Made by a program: the position numbers and the translations under genes. Positions 37,834 to 47,689 of a DNA stretch of 64,000 bases are shown here, piece after piece. Each line of letters starts with the position of its first letter. Within the stretch, counting starts at the first letter, position 1. The notes below the pieces were generated by a model, which made no database searches, had not been told where the DNA came from, and saw only the letters and a list, made by a program, of their open reading frames with translations. The DNA is from Gammaproteobacteria bacterium (lineage in GTDB: Bacteria; Pseudomonadota; Gammaproteobacteria; SZUA-229), in contig JASBSR010000002.1 of NCBI GenBank assembly GCA_030148865.1, positions 1-64,000 on the forward strand, written 5' to 3'.

Positions 37834-39765
37834 CTAGAAAACTATATTCATCATTACCAGCATCACTACCAGGAAGAGTACAGTCATGATACCACCAGCA
37901 CGGATAAAGTCTGGCACTTTGTAGCCCGCCGGCCCCATCAGTAATGCATTAACCTGGTGCGTCGGGATCAGGAAAGAGTTTGAAGTTGCGATAGCAACAG
38001 TCAGTGCAAAAATGGACGGGTCTGCGCCCGCCTGCAGCGCCATATTGACCGCCAGAGGTACCAGCAAAACAGTCGCACCAACATTGGACATGACCAGAGT
38101 GAAAAAAGTGGCCAATGCGGCCAGTGCGGCCTGGATCACCCAGATCGGCACGTCACCGAGCAGTGCCAGAGTCTGTTGTGCAATCCATGCGGCGGTACCG
38201 GTATTTTCTACGGCCATGCCGAGTGGAATCAGGCTCGCGAGCAGGAACACAGTTTTCCAGCTGACTGCGCGATAGGCTTCGTCCATGGTCATAACACCAG
38301 CGAGAACCATGCCGAGTGCGCCAGTCAGCAGCGACACTGATAAACGCAGGTCGGAAAACAGAATCAGAGAAATCGCGACCAGAAAAAAGAACAATGCGTG
38401 CCAGACTTTGTGTGGGCGTGTGTCTTCGCGCGGATATTCAGAAGTGACAATGACAAAGTTTTTGTTTTTTTCCAGGCGGTAAAGATTTTCCCAGGAGACA
38501 TGACAGACCAGCGTATCGCCTGCTTCAAAAGGAATATCGCGCACACCTTCGCGCAAGGTTTCACCGCGACGATACATCACCAGTGTCGACAGCCCGTACT
38601 GTTTGCGCAACCAGACATCGCGTGCAGATTTACCAATAACTTCAGAGTTTGGTGGAATAACTATTTCTGCGATACCGGCTTTATTAACCGCGAGAACTTC
38701 ACTGAAAATATTGAGCTGGGGGCGTGCTTCGAGCTGATTTGCCTGAACAAAAGTGTCGATGTTTTCATCAGACGCCATCACCGCAATGGTGCAATTTGCC
38801 GGAATTTCAACATCTCGTGCGAGCCCGCCCGGCGCAAGTCTTAACGTTTTTCCGGTATACATGCCGACGATGCGATTGCCATATTGTTTTTCAACGCCAT
38901 CCAGTGCTCGACCGACTAGTGTGCTGTCCTCGGGGACATAAATTTCACTGATACGGAAGCTGACGCCATAAACACGTTTTAAATAATCGGCGGTGTTGCC
39001 ACCACGCGCGCCTTTGGTGGCTATTATCGGCAAAATGAATCGACCGGCTAGCATGAAATACGCAATACCAGTGAGTACCAGTGCAATACCGACAGGGGTA
39101 ACAGAGAACAGGCCAAAGGTATCCATCTGTTCATTGGCGGGCAGGGTGCGGTTGGAGTTAATAATCAGATCGTTGAGCAGAATCAGTGGGCTGGAACCAA
39201 CCATGGTAATAGTGCCGCCGAGAATCGCGCAGAAGCCCATCGGCATTAACAGGCGGGAGAGAGGCAGGCCGCTGCGGGCAGAGATTCGACTAACCACGGG
39301 TAAAAATAAAGCTGCCGCACCGACGTTTTGCATAAAACTGGAAATAACACCGACCGTGCCAGAAATTAACGGGATGATGCGTTTTTCCGTGGAACCACCG
39401 TAGCGCAGAATCATGCTGGCAACTTTGTTCATGATGCCGGTTTTATCCAGGCCGGCACCAATAATCATGACTGCAATAATCGAGACCACCGCATTACTGG
39501 CAAAGCCATCGAATAAATGTTGTGGTGGCACGAAAGGATGCTCCATGCCCAACCAGGGTCCGATCATACCCATCAAACCAATTAACACCATAATACTGAC
39601 AGCAGCGATGTCGACGTCGACAATTTCGAACACAAACAAATAAATTGTGAGTAGCAGAATGCTGGCGACCCAGGCAATTTCCAGAGACGGAACTGCCTGC
39701 GATAGCAAAATACCAGCGAAGATGAAAACCAGTGCGCCGACCACACGCTTGACTGTTTGGCTCAT
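37834..39765 (-). CDS. SLC13/DASS-family permease with two RCK_C domains
   Basis: A 643-residue transporter. The N-terminal membrane half contains SFMQNVGAAALFLPVV near 142-157. A cytoplasmic insert of two TrkA-C-like domains follows (about 262-345, starting FRISEIYVPEDSTLVGRAL, and about 360-445, starting GIAEIVIPPNSEVIGKSA). The second membrane half has LVMSNVGATVLLVPLAVNM. Members with RCK_C inserts move sulfate or other divalent anions with Na+; substrate not predictable. Upstream of nhaD by 13 bases. Confidence 0.9.
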   Translation of the reverse strand: MSQTVKRVVGALVFIFAGILLSQAVPSLEIAWVASILLLTIYLFVFEIVDVDIAAVSIMVLIGLMGMIGPWLGMEHPFVPPQHLFDGFASNAVVSIIAVMIIGAGLDKTGIMNKVASMILRYGGSTEKRIIPLISGTVGVISSFMQNVGAAALFLPVVSRISARSGLPLSRLLMPMGFCAILGGTITMVGSSPLILLNDLIINSNRTLPANEQMDTFGLFSVTPVGIALVLTGIAYFMLAGRFILPIIATKGARGGNTADYLKRVYGVSFRISEIYVPEDSTLVGRALDGVEKQYGNRIVGMYTGKTLRLAPGGLARDVEIPANCTIAVMASDENIDTFVQANQLEARPQLNIFSEVLAVNKAGIAEIVIPPNSEVIGKSARDVWLRKQYGLSTLVMYRRGETLREGVRDIPFEAGDTLVCHVSWENLYRLEKNKNFVIVTSEYPREDTRPHKVWHALFFFLVAISLILFSDLRLSVSLLTGALGMVLAGVMTMDEAYRAVSWKTVFLLASLIPLGMAVENTGTAAWIAQQTLALLGDVPIWVIQAALAALATFFTLVMSNVGATVLLVPLAVNMALQAGADPSIFALTVAIATSNSFLIPTHQVNALLMGPAGYKVPDFIRAGGIMTVLFLVVMLVMMNIVF

Positions 39766-40133
39766 ACGAAATCCCGAAATATCTAAACTCTGTTATCTAT
39801 GGCTGCATCTGCAGGGCTACCTGTCCCAGTTATTGACGACAGTCAGTGGCCGTCGTAGCACAGCATTCAGCCGTCATGGATAATCATGACGGTGTGGCAT
39901 GGCTTCGGTGCTACCCGGCGTGGCAGTCTTGAGTTCGCAGGGCAACCCAGCGCACAGATTGCGTGACTCGATGGCTGGCTGAAAGCTCGGGTAAAACGCG
40001 AAACGATCGCCGATATACACATCCTGGCAGCAGGAAAAACGCTGGAGATTGTTGCTGAAAACAGTCTGGCGGAGTCTACTAATATATTGATTTCAGGTCA
40101 AATTTAGCTCTATGCGGCGATGCCAGAAGATTT
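39766..40133. other. Non-coding interval
   Basis: 368 bases. A 46-codon frame after a stop (39967-40107, ending ILISGQI) has beta-repeat-like sequence but no start or ribosome-binding site. It is probably chance or an old remnant. No known site is seen. It separates the SLC13 start from the msrA end, which lie on the same strand. Confidence 0.4.
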
Positions 40134-40781
40134 TTAGAAGGCGCTCGAGGGGCAGGTAATGCCAGTACCTCCGAGGCCGCAATAGCCACCAGGATTTTTT
40201 GCCAGATATTGCTGGTGGTACTCTTCTGCATAATAAAATACTGGCGCATCAAGGATTTCGGTGGTGATCGCGCTGTGGCCAGCACGGTCGAGTTCCTGCT
40301 GGTAGTCACCGCGACTGACTTCGGCGGCGCGTCGCTGGTCATCGGTATAGACATAAATGCCAGAGCGATACTGAGTGCCGACATCATTGCCCTGGCGCAT
40401 GCCCTGGGTGGGGTTATGTGATTCCCAGAATAGTTTCAACAGGGCATCAAAACTGACTACAGCAGGGTCAAACACCACCCGTACAACTTCACTGTGACCG
40501 GTCATACCGCTGCAGACTTCGCGATATGTTGGGTTTGGTGTATGCCCGGCAGCATAGCCTACAGCGGTGGTATAGACACCTTCGGTTTGCCAGAAAACTC
40601 GCTCCGCGCCCCAGAAGCAGCCCAGACCGAAAATAACCTGCTGCAAGCCAGCCGGAAAAGGCGCCTGTAACGGATGGCCGTTGACGAAGTGCCCTGCTGG
40701 CACCGGCATGGGCCTGTCGTGGCCGGGCAGTGCCTGCTCAGGGTCTGGCAGGCTGGCAGATGCAGGTAGCAAGCTTGACAT
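40134..40781 (-). CDS. msrA: Peptide methionine sulfoxide reductase A
   Basis: Reduces S-methionine sulfoxide in proteins. The product has 215 residues with the active cysteine C55 in GCFWGAE. The conserved [19 protein letters not shown] region, the [10 protein letters not shown] segment and [18 protein letters not shown] with the resolving cysteine are all present. The length and N-terminal extension match E. coli MsrA. Single gene. Confidence 0.96.
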   Translation of the reverse strand: MSSLLPASASLPDPEQALPGHDRPMPVPAGHFVNGHPLQAPFPAGLQQVIFGLGCFWGAERVFWQTEGVYTTAVGYAAGHTPNPTYREVCSGMTGHSEVVRVVFDPAVVSFDALLKLFWESHNPTQGMRQGNDVGTQYRSGIYVYTDDQRRAAEVSRGDYQQELDRAGHSAITTEILDAPVFYYAEEYHQQYLAKNPGGYCGLGGTGITCPSSAF

Positions 40782-40893
40782 GATAATAGCTCCTTGGGTG
40801 ACAGATGTGATTTTATCATAGTCAGTCAGCGCGCATGGCCGCGACAGGGATAATGCAATGCCAGGCAGGCATCAGCTCATTAGTCGGGCCAGT

Positions 40894-42216
40894 TCAGGTT
40901 TTTGTCCGTGTGATTAAATCGCGCAGCGTCATCTGATTCAAGGTTTGCAGTGCTGCGTCATCCAGATCGCTAATCAATTTTTCGATGGCCGTGTCCGAGT
41001 TAATTGTCTCAGGGCTGAGGTAAGGTGTTTCTTCTGCGGTACGGACAGTATCGAGTACAGTTTTGACAGCTATGTGTTCCAGCGAGTGCGCCGGGATGTA
41101 GCACATGCCGTCTTTGCCTCCCATCGTGACCAGGCCCGCGTTCAGTAAAGCGTTGATCACCATGGCAAGCGCTTCCGATGCGATGTCGATTTCCATCGCA
41201 AGGCGTTCGTGATCCCACGCGGCTGTATTTTCATGAAAACTTTTTGCAATTTTATACATTGCCACAAGTGCGGTTTTCTCACGCAGTCGACAGCTCATTT
41301 GCAAAACTTGTTGACGATTTGCGACCCATTGCGGATGCTGATGATAGAACGCAATGCTTGCGCCAGTGAGCAAAATCAACCAGCTCAGATAGAGCCAGAT
41401 CATGAATATCATCAATATTGCAAAACCTGAATACACTGCCGTGTAATTACTGGAAGTGGCAACAAATGAAGCGAACAGCCAGCCGGTGGTTTCCCATAAA
41501 ATCCCGGAGATAATGCCGCCGACCAGTGCTGACTTGAAATGAACGCGTGTATTCGGCACCAGAATATATATAAAAGTAAAGGCGGCAATGACTAATGCAT
41601 AAGGTATTAACTTGCCAATCACTGTAATTAAATAGCCCAATGGAGCAATAGCGGTTAGTGAGTTCAGAATATCGGAGTTGCTGATAGCCGCAGTAATGCC
41701 CATTGCGGTAAAAATTAAAACAGGACCTACCATAATCACGCTCAGGTAGTCACTGAAGCGCTGTGCAAGATTTCTGTATGTTGAAATGCGCCAGGTGAAA
41801 TTAAACGCTTTCTCAATTTTCTGGATAAGAGACACAACTGTATAAAGCAGCAGGGCGAGACCAAGGAGTCCAAGGACACCAACTTTGATGTTATCGACAA
41901 AACCTATTATATAAGTCGTTATTTCGGCACCTTGCGAGCCCAGGGGTGACAGCATATTTAGCAAAAGCGGCTCGATCTGATTATGGACACCGAAACCCTT
42001 GAGTACCGAGAAACTCACCGCGAGCAATGGTACCAACGATAGTAATGTCGTATAAACCAGACTCATCGCACGCAGGGTTAACAGGCCGCCCTTAAGGTCG
42101 CGGATAATGGCCTGAAATATGCGCAAAAGACGTATCCCGGTAGCCTGCCAGGCCGGCAGGGTAGAGAGATCGTGTTGCCAGAGTGCATTATCGATCACAG
42201 AAAGAATGTTAGCCAT
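40894..42216 (-). CDS. YihY/BrkB-family inner membrane protein
   Basis: A 440-residue protein with about six membrane segments in residues 35-285. The family stretch SLVYTTLLSLVPLLAVSFSVLKGFG comes first; FWLYLSW-like and GASIAFYHQH ends follow. A cytoplasmic winged-helix-like C-terminal region comes after (about 295-440; MEIDIASEALAMVINALLNA). The family was once called ribonuclease BN, wrongly. A role in envelope or polysaccharide export is possible but unproven. It follows the double-thioredoxin gene by 11 bases. Confidence 0.88.
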   Translation of the reverse strand: MANILSVIDNALWQHDLSTLPAWQATGIRLLRIFQAIIRDLKGGLLTLRAMSLVYTTLLSLVPLLAVSFSVLKGFGVHNQIEPLLLNMLSPLGSQGAEITTYIIGFVDNIKVGVLGLLGLALLLYTVVSLIQKIEKAFNFTWRISTYRNLAQRFSDYLSVIMVGPVLIFTAMGITAAISNSDILNSLTAIAPLGYLITVIGKLIPYALVIAAFTFIYILVPNTRVHFKSALVGGIISGILWETTGWLFASFVATSSNYTAVYSGFAILMIFMIWLYLSWLILLTGASIAFYHQHPQWVANRQQVLQMSCRLREKTALVAMYKIAKSFHENTAAWDHERLAMEIDIASEALAMVINALLNAGLVTMGGKDGMCYIPAHSLEHIAVKTVLDTVRTAEETPYLSPETINSDTAIEKLISDLDDAALQTLNQMTLRDLITRTKT

Positions 42217-42227
42217 AGTGTTACCCG

Positions 42228-43259
42228 TTACTGGGTGGGGCGTTGTTTAAGTCGCCAGTCCTGGTAGTCAGGGTCAGTGATATATGCCTTGCTGTTAATG
42301 TATTGCAGCACTCCGAGCAGGCGATAAAACTTCACTACCGAGTCTATGCGCATAATTTCATCACCGCCAGCATCAAAAAACATCAGAGTAGGAGCGTGAA
42401 ATATATTAAGTTGATGTGCCCATGCGCGTGCGGTAGTTTTATCGCCTTTGGGGGTGATAATCTCTGTGTTTGCCCACATATCCAGTTGCACGGCTTGCAT
42501 TTTTCTGATCTCTGTAAGGATCTTTTGATTAGACAGGGGTTGGGTATGCATCAAATCGCAGGCATGGCACTCACCCTGTTCGAAAAAAACCACTAGTGGT
42601 TTTGATGGATGTGTAACAAATTTTGTGAGGTCGTATGGCGGCCTGGCAAAAAAGTCACGATCAATGAGCCCACCTTCTTTAAAATACATACCTGGCACAG
42701 CGCGATCAAGATAGTCGCGAAAGCTGACGGATTTGTAAAAAACACCAATAGCGTAATCGAGTGCAGCGCGAAACTGGTACGGCGAATGGTAACCACGTAA
42801 CCTGAAAACAGCAGTGCCAGAACGATCGTAAAATATCAGTGAAGGAGTGAAATTAGTCTTATAGTGGCGAGAAAGCTCACGTTCAGAATAGCGAGTGCCG
42901 TCGGTGTCAATAATGGTATCGATACCCCAGATATCTATCGGAATTACATCGTAGTGGCTGCGTATGGTGTGTTTAATGTCCTCAGCGGCCAGGCTGGTGT
43001 CAAAAAACTTCTGGCAGTATGGGCAATTTTTTTGCCCATAATAAACCATGATGCCGATCTTGCCGTGGTTAATCGCGCTATTAAGATCATCGCGTAGGTC
43101 TCCCAGACTCAATCTGAACCACTCAGGATAGTCGACAGGCGTCTCAAGTATGGAGTCATCGAAGCTCAGGTCGTCCGAGTTTTGCGCAAAGGCAGAATGG
43201 CATAAGCTATAGACGAGCGCCGCTGAAATAAATATTCGAATGCTGGGTATTATGGGCAA
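42228..43259 (-). CDS. Exported protein with two thioredoxin-like domains
   Basis: A 343-residue protein with a signal peptide ending near SAFA (residue 25). Domain 1 (about 60-175) has CPYC (C79, C82) and a cis-proline in NFTPSLIFYD. Domain 2 (about 205-330) has CHAC (C231, C234) and HAPTLMFFD. Each resembles the SoxW/DsbC-like fold of periplasmic thioredoxins. Tandem redox domains suggest intramolecular electron relay or dual substrates. Upstream of the BrkB gene by 11 bases, probably one operon. Confidence 0.85.
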   Translation of the reverse strand: MPIIPSIRIFISAALVYSLCHSAFAQNSDDLSFDDSILETPVDYPEWFRLSLGDLRDDLNSAINHGKIGIMVYYGQKNCPYCQKFFDTSLAAEDIKHTIRSHYDVIPIDIWGIDTIIDTDGTRYSERELSRHYKTNFTPSLIFYDRSGTAVFRLRGYHSPYQFRAALDYAIGVFYKSVSFRDYLDRAVPGMYFKEGGLIDRDFFARPPYDLTKFVTHPSKPLVVFFEQGECHACDLMHTQPLSNQKILTEIRKMQAVQLDMWANTEIITPKGDKTTARAWAHQLNIFHAPTLMFFDAGGDEIMRIDSVVKFYRLLGVLQYINSKAYITDPDYQDWRLKQRPTQ

Positions 43260-43393
43260 TATCGTTTACCTGGTTATGATTATAGAATTTCTAATTGGAG
43301 CATATTAGTTAATAAATGTGTTCTATTCCAGGCGATTATATCCGGGTATTAGCGATATTATATAAAGTCAGCGGGGGTTAGTGTGTCAGATAG

Positions 43394-44884
43394 TTACCTC
43401 GGTGCCAAATTGACGCCAGGGTTGTTGCTAATAGCTGTAACCAGTTGATTGCGTCCTAGTGTTTTGGCCTGATATAGCAGCGTATCGGCTTTGTGTATAA
43501 GATCTCGAATAGACTCGCATTTATCATCGGGTAGTGCGGCGATGCCTATGCTGATGGTGACATAATTTGAAATTTCAGAACCTTTATGTTCGATTTGCAT
43601 GGCCTCGATAGCATGAAGAAGTTTTTTCAGGCGTTCAACGAATGTGGAAGTTTCATCACCCAGGTTCATAATTATAAACTCTTCACCACCATATCTGACG
43701 GCAGATTCATTCGAGCGCCGAAAGTTTTTCAGAATCTGCTTCGTGATATTAATAATGCATTCGTCGCCTGCCTGGTGCCCATAAAGGTCATTATATTGTT
43801 TAAAGTAGTCTATATCTATCACCGCAATACTGAGTGGAATGTTTAATCTGCGTGCAGTGTTGAATTCGCTGGTGCTTTTTATATCAAGATAGCGTCTGTT
43901 GTGGAGTCTGGTGAGGCCATCCGTCAGTGAGAGTTTTTCAAGCTTTTTATTAAGAGCTAGAATCTCTTTGTTTTTCTGTACAAGAAATTCATGGAGTCTA
44001 TTTTTACGTTGTATTCCAACATATAGTGCCAGACACATAAGTACAGTAATGAATATAAAAAATGTGTAGATGATGGAACCTTGTTTAAGTAATTGTTGTT
44101 TGTAGTCTGTGAACAGATTTTTATTGTGTATATCGATAACGTTCCAGGAGGTTCCATTTATATGAAACGATGAAAGTGTTCTATTGTTTTCGTTCTTCGT
44201 TAGATGAGAGCCCAGTCGATTTTGTATGTGATCATGACTTTCCAATGGTTTAATCTCAATGGTATTCTCGGTGGTGCCAATGATCATAAGTTTATGTTTA
44301 TCAGGCGCTGATGTTTTTAGCAGGCTGGAAATTTCATTTGTGTTGAATGATACAAAAAATATAAGTTTCTTTGTGCCGAGCCTGAAATCGACCAGAATAT
44401 CAAAATGATTGGCTATGGGGTCAGGGTGTGCGCGAATCAGATGGTTTCCGCTGTTTATATAATCTCGAAGATCAGCGAGGCAAGTATCGTTTATTTTGTT
44501 GTCGTGGCTCCTGAGCAGGAGCTGGCCCTCCTGGGTTGCAATGGTCGTTGCAAAAAAATCTGTAAAGTATCGTGATAGCTTGATGTTGAGTGTTTGATAT
44601 AGCTGTTTATCATCAGGCCGTGATGCGATTCTGGTCACCAGTTCCAGATTATCAGTTAGGAAGGTCGCGACCATGTGTTTTTTGTGTAGCAGGAATCTGT
44701 GTACCTCATCGCCAACGTTGCTGGTCGCGTCGGTAGAGATGGACTGGTGGTAGCTCACATACGCCCTGTTCATCTCTTTGGAGATTAGCAGTAAAGACAG
44801 GCCAAAAACCAGAGTGACAGCGCTGGCAAAGACAATGGTTGCAGCCTCAAGAGAAGGCCATGATAGTCTGGAGAGCTTTAGCAT
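43394..44884 (-). CDS. Membrane diguanylate cyclase (Cache-like sensor, GGDEF)
   Basis: About 496 residues from the ATG at 44882-44884; the open frame reaches a TTG 14 codons upstream and neither start has a clear ribosome-binding site. TM1 (about 8-30), a periplasmic region of about 235 residues of Cache-like look, TM2 (about 275-297), a short coiled linker and GGDEF with RYGGEEF. It makes c-di-GMP. An RxxD-type inhibitory site is not evident. Separate gene beside the signalling island. Confidence 0.88.
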   Translation of the reverse strand: MLKLSRLSWPSLEAATIVFASAVTLVFGLSLLLISKEMNRAYVSYHQSISTDATSNVGDEVHRFLLHKKHMVATFLTDNLELVTRIASRPDDKQLYQTLNIKLSRYFTDFFATTIATQEGQLLLRSHDNKINDTCLADLRDYINSGNHLIRAHPDPIANHFDILVDFRLGTKKLIFFVSFNTNEISSLLKTSAPDKHKLMIIGTTENTIEIKPLESHDHIQNRLGSHLTKNENNRTLSSFHINGTSWNVIDIHNKNLFTDYKQQLLKQGSIIYTFFIFITVLMCLALYVGIQRKNRLHEFLVQKNKEILALNKKLEKLSLTDGLTRLHNRRYLDIKSTSEFNTARRLNIPLSIAVIDIDYFKQYNDLYGHQAGDECIINITKQILKNFRRSNESAVRYGGEEFIIMNLGDETSTFVERLKKLLHAIEAMQIEHKGSEISNYVTISIGIAALPDDKCESIRDLIHKADTLLYQAKTLGRNQLVTAISNNPGVNLAPR

Positions 44885-45070
44885 AATGCTTGGTCCATAT
44901 TCCCTGCTCAGTATGTAGGCGTACAAAAGCTGCCAGAACGATTCGTCATTTTGAACGGTTCATTATACCCTTGACAGGCGAAACAGGCAGAAATTCCTGC
45001 CATATCAAATTTGCTGCGCGATATGAATCGAGCAAAGCTGCCAGGTGCGATCAGCTGATGTTTATGGTGA

Positions 45071-45706
45071 TTAGCTTTTGAAGCGAAATTTTGGCAGGCT
45101 GATATTGTAATAAAGTGCGAGCAGTCGTGCGCTGAATATGCTGATACCGGCAATAATCGCAGCCAGAGTGACATCCATCTGCAGGTGGAGCAGCGCAATA
45201 AACAACAATGATCCCAACCAGGAAACAGTAGCATAAAGTGGGCTATTGAATACCACCGGAGGCTCGTTACTGAGTACGTCGCGGAATATGCCGCCCATGA
45301 TGCCGGTCATGACGCCCATGAAACTGGCAACCAGCCACGGTGTGTCGAGCATGAGAGAAACCAGTGTGCCCGCTACCGCGAAAGCAGCCAGGCCGGCAGC
45401 GTCAGGAATCAAAAAAAATCTGGGTGAGATGGTGCTCAGCCGGGCGCCGAGAAATAGCACGATTGCGCTCAGCAGCGAGGCGATAAAAAACATTTGATCA
45501 CGTATCCAGAAAACTTCGCGATCCAGCAGCATGTCACGCAGAGAGCCGCCGCCAAGACCTGTGGCGATTGCAATGATAATAACGCCAAACAGATCAAATT
45601 GCTTGAAACCGGCTTTGAGTACGGCTGATGCTGAAGAAACGATGACTGCAAGTAGCGTAATCCAGTACAGCGCGTTCAGCATTGCCGGGGTCGGGTGAAT
45701 AGTCAT
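45071..45706 (-). CDS. TRIC/UPF0126-family membrane protein (YicG-like)
   Basis: A 211-residue protein from the ATG at 45704-45706; the frame runs 64 codons further with non-protein-like sequence, so I rejected that part. Seven hydrophobic segments form two repeats, each with the glycine-rich pair: ATGLGGGSLRDMLLDREVFW near residues 43-62 and MTGIMGGIFRDVLSNEPP. The family includes bacterial trimeric intracellular cation channels. Single gene. Confidence 0.88.
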   Translation of the reverse strand: MTIHPTPAMLNALYWITLLAVIVSSASAVLKAGFKQFDLFGVIIIAIATGLGGGSLRDMLLDREVFWIRDQMFFIASLLSAIVLFLGARLSTISPRFFLIPDAAGLAAFAVAGTLVSLMLDTPWLVASFMGVMTGIMGGIFRDVLSNEPPVVFNSPLYATVSWLGSLLFIALLHLQMDVTLAAIIAGISIFSARLLALYYNISLPKFRFKS

Positions 45707-45755
45707 GGCTGGCCTCGTCTGTGTTTCTCTGGTGCGGTGTGATTGGCGTAGAGTA

Positions 45756-46215
45756 TTACAGGGCGAGTTCCATAACAATATTGGCACGTGAATAAACCGG
45801 GTGCTGTTGCTCAGCTGTGATGACAAAACCATACTTCTTGTACAGATGAATCGCGGCAGACAATTTGGTGTTCGATAACAAATACACTTTTGATGCATTA
45901 ACAGTTCTGGGTTGCATCAGGCAGGCTTGAAGAAGTTGGTCGCCGTAGCCATTGCCCTGGTGTGCCGGACTAACAGCCGTTCTGGTGAGCTCGTGCACCG
46001 CGTCGCACTGTTTAAATAAAGCGCAGACGCCGACAATTTCGTTGCCGACCAACAATGCGAACAGGTAGCCGCCATTGTCAATTATCACCTGAGGTCGGTC
46101 AGAGAGGGCGCGATCGAAAGGCTCTAATTGAGAAATAGTGAGTAATCCACTCTTCATTCAGGCGTATAAACTCAGATAAATGAGCAGGTTCGCTGATGAC
46201 AATTTTCAATGTCAT
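45756..46215 (-). pseudogene. Frameshifted GNAT acetyltransferase
   Basis: From the ATG at 46213-46215 the frame reads MTLKIVISEPAHLSEFIRLN, then EEWITHYFSI. One extra base (A at about 46125) throws it out of frame. Dropping that base joins directly to EPFDRALSDRPQVI and the rest of a GNAT domain, including the acetyl-CoA motif SPAHQGNGYG and the C-terminal YKKYGF. The fused product would have about 152 residues, the normal size. The remaining 133-residue frame from 46157 lacks the first helix. A real frameshift or an assembly error are both possible. Confidence 0.8.
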
Positions 46216-46428
46216 GGCTCCAGTCAAAATACAGTTTAATGGTCGGTGTCGCCAAAATAGTCCTGACGCAGGCCGTTAGAGCCGGAACTCGAATTCGTGT
46301 GCCAGGTGCAGTGCAGATAAGAATCTGGAATGCCATAGTCACACCCGCCTGTCATGAGTTTCGCCCAGGCATTTTAAGGTCAGGTGCGATGCCAGGCCGG
46401 TAGCCGGGTGCACTATTTAAGCCGCTGG

Positions 46429-47625
46429 TCAGGCCAGCGGCAATGAGAAGCGGAAACTGGTTTTGACATCAGCAATGGACTCAACATCAATGTCACCTGA
46501 ATGTAGCTGGATGATGTTCTTGCAGATGTTCAGCCCAAGCCCGGTTCCCGGATGTTTGTTATTAACTCTGGCAGCCAGTTGCTGAAATTTTTTAAAGAGC
46601 AAGTGCTGCTTGTCGGGCGGAATGCCGGGGCCGTGATCGGTTACCATCACAAAAGCCTGTTTGCCATCGGATGAGCAACTAATTTCGATAATGTCATTGT
46701 CGAAGGTAAACTTGGCGGCATTGGAAATCAGATTGCTGAGCACCTGCAGTATCCGCTGAGCATCACATCTTACAATAATATCTTTATCGCCAGGGTAGTG
46801 TAAAACCAGGCTGGTGTTACAGTCTGCACAAAAACTCTGATTGAGTCCGATAGCATCTTCCAGTAATTGTTTCAGACTAATGCGCTCACGATATAACTGG
46901 AGCTTGCCAGAGTTCAGTGTCACCACGTCAAGAATATCATTTACGATACTAAGCAGGCGTTTAGTATTGCGGTAGGCCATTGAAATTAGAGTGGCATTGT
47001 TTTTGTCCAGCGCAGCATTGTTGTTGGTGAACAAAGACAGGGCGCCATAGATAGCAGTGAGTGGTGTTCGTAACTCATGACTTACCATGGCAATGAATTC
47101 ATTTTTAGCATGATCAAGGCTTTCCAGTTCTTTCAGGCGTAAACGCAGTTCTAACTGGCTAACTACCTGGCGAGCCAGGGCCGTTAGTGAGTTTTTCTGT
47201 GCATCAGTCAGAGTGCGGGACTGATTAGCGATAACGCATAATGTGCCTAATCTGACATGGTTGCTCATGATGAGCGGCGCGCCGGCGTAGAATTTCACAT
47301 GAGGATCACCTGTATACAATGGATTATCGTGAAATCGATCATCCTGGCTTGCGTCTTCGACAATAAAAAGCTCATCATTAAGTATCGCGTGCGCGCAGAA
47401 TGCGAACTCACGCGGTGTTTCGCGAGCATTGAGTCCATAGTGCGACTTAAACCATTGGCGATCCTTATCAATTAAACTCACTAGTGCGATGGGTGTGCCG
47501 CATATTTCAGCTGCGAGTTGAGTGAGGTCGTCGTAGGCCTGCTCTTCAAGTGTGTCCAGGATACCGGTGTCCTGTAGCAACTTTAAGCGTTGTTGCTCAT
47601 CGTCTGGAGTTTTTGCCTGTTTCAT
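46429..47625 (-). CDS. GAF-domain sensor histidine kinase
   Basis: A 398-residue kinase from the ATG at 47623-47625; 42 extra upstream codons overlap the preceding gene and look spurious. GAF (about 12-162, with DRQWFKSHYG, FCAHAIL and FYAGAPLI), HisKA with H183 in SHELRTP, HATPase with NLISNAAKF, DHGPGIPP and GTGLGLNI. No membrane segment or receiver. The GAF is closely related to that of the hybrid kinase at 17,274. Last in an operon after the REC and Hpt-REC-REC-GGDEF genes. Confidence 0.92.
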   Translation of the reverse strand: MKQAKTPDDEQQRLKLLQDTGILDTLEEQAYDDLTQLAAEICGTPIALVSLIDKDRQWFKSHYGLNARETPREFAFCAHAILNDELFIVEDASQDDRFHDNPLYTGDPHVKFYAGAPLIMSNHVRLGTLCVIANQSRTLTDAQKNSLTALARQVVSQLELRLRLKELESLDHAKNEFIAMVSHELRTPLTAIYGALSLFTNNNAALDKNNATLISMAYRNTKRLLSIVNDILDVVTLNSGKLQLYRERISLKQLLEDAIGLNQSFCADCNTSLVLHYPGDKDIIVRCDAQRILQVLSNLISNAAKFTFDNDIIEISCSSDGKQAFVMVTDHGPGIPPDKQHLLFKKFQQLAARVNNKHPGTGLGLNICKNIIQLHSGDIDVESIADVKTSFRFSLPLA

Positions 47626-47689
47626 TTTGATAACGCTGCCAGTCTGGATGTAGAGTGCGTGCCACCCGCAGTCAGCAAAAAGCTCGGCA

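Noticed and set aside
39967-40107. An open stretch with beta-repeat-like sequence (ILAAGKTLEIVAENS)
   Set aside because: No start codon or ribosome-binding site, too short, and similarity to secreted repeat proteins is only impressionistic.
46240-46370. Short minus-strand frames upstream of the GNAT gene (39 and 54 codons)
   Set aside because: No ribosome-binding site and no recognisable domain; competing frames over the same bases.
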